From Nymphaea colorata (taxonomy: Eukaryota > Streptophyta > Magnoliopsida > Nymphaeales > Nymphaeaceae), in contig NC_045139.1 in assembly GCF_008831285.2 (NCBI RefSeq), positions 4,004,704 to 4,068,703 on the forward strand: a DNA stretch of 64,000 nt, read 5' to 3'. Made by a program: the position numbers and the translations under genes. Under the pieces are notes generated by a model. It saw only the letters and a program-made list of their open reading frames with translations, ran no database searches and was not told the origin of the DNA. Positions 58,701 to 64,000 of the stretch are shown in pieces (the stretch's first letter is position 1; each line of letters opens with the position of its first letter).

Positions 58701-60990
58701 CAAAATTTCTGGATGATCTTTGTAGCCAATAAGTGCTAGATGGCAGTTCAAAAATAACCAGGAAGCATCTATGCAGGGAACAAGCAGGCAAAAAACTGTA
58801 GATCAAAGAAGAAAGATGAGGAAGAAGGAAGGGGAAGAGGAGAAGAAGAAAACAAGAAGAAAAGTGGGGCGAATCAGGAGGTAAACGTAATATTAGAAGA
58901 AGAAGAAGAAGAAGGAGAAAAAGATTCACAACATTCTTTTAGAGTTTGTTTATCGAGGTAGCCCAGCATAGTTGAAAAGCAAGCACTTGGGGCCTAGGTA
59001 TGTCTAGGCAGACGCTTAGGTGTAGGTGTGGTTTTAACTACCAACTGGTTGACTGCCACTTTCTTTCATGTTTTTATGGATCAATGTGAAAAAAGACCCA
59101 CACGCTTCACGACACGTTAAAAACCAAAATGTGGATTCTGGTATGCACCTCTACCTTGATATACAAGACAACAAACTTCTAAGTTCTAACAAGCAGTACT
59201 GGTTTCTAAACCACTCTTCTTAGTGACTTAAATATTCTCCCACACACATTCTGAGACGTAATTAAGTAAATTATGTGTCCCATTCGGGAAGTATTGAAAT
59301 AGGAAATTTCAAGTCCCTTAGAATAGTAGCCCCAGAAGAATAAATGAACAAAACTAAATATGCTAGTCCTGTTCACTGCCATTCGCCAACCAAGAACAAA
59401 AGAGTAGTAAAGGAAATAGGTTACCTGGAAGAAGCTCATCCCAATTCAACATGTCCTCTAGAATTTCTTCACATTTGCCAGTGTCCTGAAGAAATCCTTT
59501 TTCTGTTGCTTCTTTTACCATCTCATCATACTTCTCACTCGACATATTGAAGAACTCATCTTTCATTAATTTCTTCTCCACATATTGCCTGGCATTATAA
59601 AGATTATCAATTTCCTCATCTGTCTGGTGAAGCTCCTCAAAATCTGACTCAAATTCTTGGTCACTAACATCATCGAGTGGCTTCAATCTCAATTCATCCA
59701 TCAACTCATCGTCAGTTTCTTCATGCTTTCCTGCTAATCTTCTGGCAAGAATCGCTTCCATGACAGAACCAAGTGCTTCCTCGTCCCCCTTGAAATACTT
59801 CCAGATTCTCTGACTAAGTTCTACAAGGTTTATAGAACAAAAATGTTCCAGTCACAACTCGCATAACCCGTGAAAAGGCATAAGAACTGTATTAGCCGTC
59901 TAGAGTCAACATATACCAAAAGATAAGCAGTAAAGCATGCCGTGGTTTCAAAATCATTTATTAATTCAGATTTCTATCAAGTTTTATTGTTGGAATGCTA
60001 TTAATCATTCCAACAAATTTAAAGCCACATAAGGTTCCAAGAAAAAGAAAAGAAACTAAATTTTGCATCCACAATCATTTCAAAGCCTCCAAGTGCTCAT
60101 TAGAATAAATAAAGCATGGAAATTTCAAATCTTGTCGTCAACAATTATACTCATTCTGATGTTGACAAACTACTAATTTCAGAAGAACATTGAGGCAATA
60201 GACAACAAACTCCATGACACTGGAAGTTGAAGAACTCGTATCTGATATGAAATTATTCAAAGAAGATTTTCTAATCCTAAAAATAAGAAAAAGGAGAGAC
60301 CAAAATTACAACAAGAAAAGGCACTAACCTTTACTCCATCTTGCAATTTACTTGAAAACTCTAACATATGAAAGAGCATCAAGACCACGAAAAAGTTGCA
60401 CTTACTCTAAGGAGATATCTAAAGCTAACTTGCAATACAAAATCCAGTATAACTTAGACTCGTTCCACTCGTAAATTCAGACTTTCATAATTTAGAACCG
60501 CATAAATTTATAAACTGAAAAAGAAAATCATAAAACACGGAATCAACAGAAATCAAATCTAACGACAACGTGAATAAGAGTTCATTTCCATTAAGATGAC
60601 CCAAAATTATATTATCACGTGCTCGAATGAACAGACTAAGGAAACCAAAAATCTTGAGAACAGAAGAACGAAGAAATGCAGATCGAGATCATCACCTTTG
60701 GTGCCAACATCTTCGACCTGGAGCGATTTCTCCGTCTCGGCCGGTACTATCTCGTTGGCGGTGGTAGACGCTTCGGCGGCGGGCGGCTCCGGCGGCGGAT
60801 TAGATTCGCCAGAGTTGGAGCCACTCTCATCGGAGAAGAAGCGTCTGCCGGGAGCAGTGACGGCGGCAATGAAGCCAATGGAAGAGTTAGGGCGAGAAGA
60901 GGAAGACAGGAAGGAACGCGCGTAGCGAGGGGCGATCCTGAGGAGGTTCCTCATATCAGTGAGAGCGTGAGAGAGAGAGAGAAACGCCAT
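55744..60990 (-). CDS. mS35: Mitochondrial small-subunit ribosomal protein mS35 (S24/S35 family)
   Basis: Four exons join in frame: 60990-60696, 59820-59425, 56701-56290 and 55948-55744 (1308 nt, 435 residues). All introns are GT-AG, with phases 1, 1 and 2. The N-terminus is Ser/Arg-rich with few acidic residues up to about residue 50, a mitochondrial targeting pattern. Acidic helical regions follow. The conserved S24/S35 domain (about residues 275-400) contains GPILRWETRVVFGPGG, KLSVTVKELGLSKYAYRRL and NRKDCLRTLYALIDDA. The protein is a structural part of the mitoribosomal small subunit; Arabidopsis has close relatives (At3g18240 and At4g21460 by recollection). ATG 60990 is used; an in-frame ATG at codon 13 (MRNLLRIAP) is an equally good start. 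The 2.7-kb second intron carries a dispersed AT-rich repeat. Confidence 0.9.
57620..57790 (-). repeat. AT-rich dispersed repeat, copy 3 of 3, in intron 2 of the mS35 gene
   Basis: Read on the minus strand: CGTGAAAAAGGGCATTATAC, CATTTTTTAATTAAT, AGGATTTATTAAATG, TTTTACTGAGATATATAACT, TTGCCATATTATACTTGAG and TAATTCCTCGCC. This is collinear with 33056-33250. Confidence 0.6.
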
Positions 60991-62116
60991 TGTTGCAGTG
61001 AAGGGTATAAGAAGGGTTTCAGACCCTGTCGTACTGGACCGGGCACGGTAAGTCCTAGTGGAGCATCGACTGAACCGAGGTGTAGTCTAAACCGGTACAT
61101 AAAATCGAATCGGTTTCGGTATGGTTATCAAACCGAGTTGATTCGTATCGGGTTACCTAGCTAGTAATTTTAATAAGACGAAAAATGTATAAAAAATAAA
61201 TAAATGACCTAGCTGACATAGTCTGATACCATATTAAAAACTGAAACCCGATCCGTTGGCATCACGATTTACTAGCTATCTGGATCCAGATTCTCATAAC
61301 ACTGTTCGAATCTGGACCTGAATTTCTCAAGATTCAAGTTTAGGATAGTACATGATTTGATCCGTTCTCATATGTTTCTATGGGAGTTGAGAACGGACTG
61401 GACGTATCCTGGACCAAGTCGGACTTAAATCGGATCTGATTTATTTGGATTCAAGTTTTAAAATAATTTCAAAATTTTTTTCGACTCTAAATGGATGGTA
61501 GATGGCTCCACTTTTAGTTAACAGGTGTGTCACTTTCCACCCAAGTTGCCTTAGATATCGGATAGATATCGGATGAGAGTGGCTCCAACTATGGCGAAGC
61601 ATTTTAAAGCCAAGTTGCCTTGAAGCATTTTAAATTTGTTAGTTAAGATTAAAAAAGAAAACTCAAATCCAATTATTAATAACATTTTAGATTTGCTATG
61701 CAATTTTATAATTGAATATCAATCTAAGCCAATATATGACTGGATTTCAATCAAAATTTGGCCAGTTAATATCCAATTTCAAATTTGTCTAAACCCAACT
61801 TGGCTTTAAAAACTAGAATCCAGTGTTGAATTTGAATCCATTTTTAATTACATAGAATCAAACTAAATATGATTTGGTAAAGAGTAGATCGAAATTTGGA
61901 ACCTTTAATTTTCATAGGTCTACTTGCAAAACCTGAGTTCCGATATCAACATACCACATTACCATTAGACCGTCTGAATCGAATCAGTTAAGACGATACG
62001 GACTACCGGCCTTTTCTCAGTCCAGTTCGCATCTGATACTGATGCGAGCATGTCTTGCTCGGAGTGATTTTTCCAATCTCGATTTCGTTAAAAAAAAGGA
62101 AAGCCACCTCGAACTC
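60991..62116. promoter_or_regulatory. Divergent intergenic region between mS35 and the CinA-like gene
   Basis: The mS35 (minus) and CinA-like (plus) genes start 1126 bp apart in opposite directions. Much of the middle (61230-61900) is decayed repeat with GGATC/AATTTG/GAATCC words. CT/GA-rich leader sequence flanks the mS35 start (60960-60985). No clear TATA boxes were seen. Confidence 0.4.
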
Positions 62117-64000
62117 ATGGATGGTGCAGTTCGCGCCATCATAGAGGCAATCCATGCCAGTCCCTCCCAGGCGGTTCTCTATGTAACTGGTGGTGCCTCT
62201 CAGGTGATGCGTGTTCTTCACTTTTCATCTCTTTCTCTTGCTTTCCTTGTTTCTTGTTTTATATTTCGTTAGCCGTTTGTTGGTGTCTCGTGTTCAGGCT
62301 CTTGGGTGGCTCATGTCTGTGCCAGGGGCTTCCAACACTATTCTTGAGGTTCTTGTTCCCTACTCTCGTGCTTCCATGGCTCAATTGCTGGGAAAGGTGC
62401 GTTTTAGTTATGCATTTCTTGACGACCCATCAGCACACTGTTGATATTTTGATGGTTTATCTAGTAGAAGTATCCCGTTTTCTGGTAATCGTGGATTCTA
62501 ACATGGTGGCCGCACTGATTCTTTTGGGGGATTCTGTGAAATCTTGGTTACTAATCATGATGGTCATATTTTCAATCTTGTAGTACCCGGGGTGCATGTG
62601 GCTAGGTGTTTCAAAATAAGTTTCATTAGTGAAGAGCAAAGCAGGGGAACTTTTCCTGTTTTTTTATGATAGTTCCTTAAAGGTGATCTAGACCAAAATT
62701 TTGCATCGACGACGTAGTCTTTGGTCAGTTAGTTAGACTATCTAGTGACTTCGCAGTTCGTAATCTCTGAGGCTTGCGACACCTTCAGAGGATGGAACTT
62801 ATAAGAGATGATCTATCTTCTAGACTTCCTAAGAAAGAATCTGCTCAAGTCCATTACATTAGAAAAAGAAGAAGAAGAAGAAGAAAAGGTTCAAAAAGTT
62901 TACAATCTTTACTTTTCAATGCTTGGCCAAATAATGATCATCTCTGTATTAGGATAGTTACTTCTTGTATACATAAACCTATGAAAGGGTTTAGTAATTG
63001 TGTAGGGCAGACCGAAAATCAGCTGTGGTCGCAGGTCATCTTTAAAAGCCAGCAGCAGTAGGCCTTTTCCATATCACACAAGTTTGTTGCTGCATTTGAG
63101 CAACTTCTCATTAGAATTTTGAATTAGCCTAAGTTGAGCAAGATGGAATCATGGATGCTGTCGGTTAGATAGATTTATGTTGCTGATCAAGCATGGAGAA
63201 GGGCCCTGTTCAGGATATGTCACATATCCATGGGGCTGGTGGCACAACAACTCTAATGCCTGCCTTTGATATGCATCAAGCTGTTTGATGATGGTTCTGA
63301 AACCAGGTCGTAAACCATTTTAAATATTAAGGACATCAAGCTATCTAATTTTTTTGGTTGCATTGCATTCTAGGCAGCAATGAATGGATCTTGATCCCCA
63401 AGCAACTCATGAACTTTCCCTATGAGTGTGCGATGCTTTGGAGATGGAACTATCAGATGTGTAGTTCGCCCTTGAAAACTCATGTAAATTTTAACAAGTA
63501 AGCAATTTACATTTTCGTAGTGTAATTGATTAGAAAATGTGGCGGTGGATTATCTGCCAGCCTTCATTTTTATGTTATTGCAAAGAACTGTTGGTCCTCT
63601 GAACTAGATCTTGGATCAATTTACCAATCTTGGTAAAGTCGGAATTTGGTTATGTTTCAATGAAGACCAAATAAATGGTGACATCCATGCCATAGTATAT
63701 CTGGATTTTCTTTTGATAGGGCATTTAAAACAAGTTTATTGTTAGTTGGATTGGTGCAAAATCAACCTCATTGTGGCCAGACAACATTGTCTTCTGCCAA
63801 AGTATTAATGAACAATTGGTTGTCAGTCTCATTACAAGATGCTGATTATGCTTCTGATGCTGAACATGAAAGAACAAACTCCTTCTTGATACCTGAAGGA
63901 GCTGGGAGTTGGTTTCCAGCAGTTCATGACATCTTGCTTGACACGTAATTTCATAGAGTTGACAAAAGGTTCAGCTATGTGGATAATTCTTCAGTATTAA
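62117..64000 (+). CDS. CinA-like / nucleotidylyltransferase-fold protein, first two exons (3' end beyond window)
   Basis: Exon 1 (62117-62203, 29 codons) and exon 2 (62298-62396, 33 codons) are joined by a short phase-0 GT-AG intron. They encode MDGAVRAIIEAIHASPSQAV, then a GGASQ/ALGWLMSVPGAS junction and VPYSRASMAQLLGK. This matches, from memory, the conserved start of a plant protein family with a CinA/PncC-like N-terminal domain and a nucleotidylyltransferase-like C-terminal domain (Arabidopsis At2g01220). A role in nucleotide metabolism is family-level inference only. The next exon after GTGCGTTTT at 62397 was not found before the window end, so either intron 2 is longer than 1.6 kb or the gene is broken. 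An upstream in-frame ATG (62042) is less likely as start because homologues begin near MDGAV. Confidence 0.6.
62397..64000 (+). other. Putative long intron with an unrecognised open frame
   Basis: No exon of the CinA-like family could be recognised here. A frame at 63727-63948 (contains LVQNQPHCGQTTLSSAKVL and EGAGSWFPAVHDILLDT, followed by a possible GTAATT donor) looks more protein-like than its surroundings but matches no family I know. A GAA-rich tract lies at 62862-62890. Confidence 0.3.

Noticed and set aside
60676..61164. Plus-strand frame of 162 codons antisense to mS35 exon 1
   Set aside because: Antisense shadow of the GC-rich targeting-peptide exon, Arg/Gly-rich without a family.

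Overview
This is a stretch of nuclear genome from a flowering plant. It has intron-split genes with plant-specific families (a WEB/PMI coiled-coil protein, a TIR-NBS-LRR resistance protein, a ZAR1-type LRR receptor kinase), AT-rich intergenic DNA full of microsatellites, and a plant Ty1/copia retrotransposon. The intact TIR-NBS-LRR gene argues against grasses and most monocots, which lack that class. An early-diverging angiosperm such as a water lily, a magnoliid or a eudicot all remain possible. The species cannot be fixed from this window.

Layout. 1-6247 (minus): 5' six exons of a LisH/coiled-coil/HEAT protein resembling human RELCH (KIAA1468), cut by the window start. 6248-11402: intergenic DNA with several non-autonomous repeats. 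11403-13523 (plus): two-exon WEB/PMI2-type coiled-coil protein. 13524-17939: intergenic DNA with three tRNA-derived SINE-like pieces, TA arrays and two related foldback elements. 17940-22564 (minus): complete five-exon TIR-NBS-LRR gene. 22565-35901: 13 kb without a recognisable gene, made of degenerate repeats, MITE-like elements, an LTR-element scar and long TA/CT arrays. 35902-38510 (plus): two-exon ZAR1-like LRR receptor kinase. 38511-49876: 11 kb of repeats without a recognisable gene. 49882-54956 (plus): a complete Ty1/copia element with near-identical LTRs, a 5-bp target duplication and one uninterrupted gag-pol frame. 55744-60990 (minus): four-exon mitochondrial small-subunit ribosomal protein mS35. 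62117 to the window end (plus): first two exons of a CinA-like/nucleotidylyltransferase-fold protein.

The genes are ordinary single-copy plant genes without operon-like organisation: membrane trafficking, chloroplast movement, immunity, receptor signalling, mitochondrial translation and probably nucleotide metabolism. The mS35 and CinA-like genes are head-to-head about 1.1 kb apart. All exon junctions given here were read by hand from GT/AG sites and frame continuity, and the phases add up in every gene. The main items for a second look are the very young copia element (12-bp-arm hairpin in each LTR, telomere-like leader motif), the resistance gene with a GC-rich, atypical TIR exon, and several small repeat families present in two or more diverged copies within this window.
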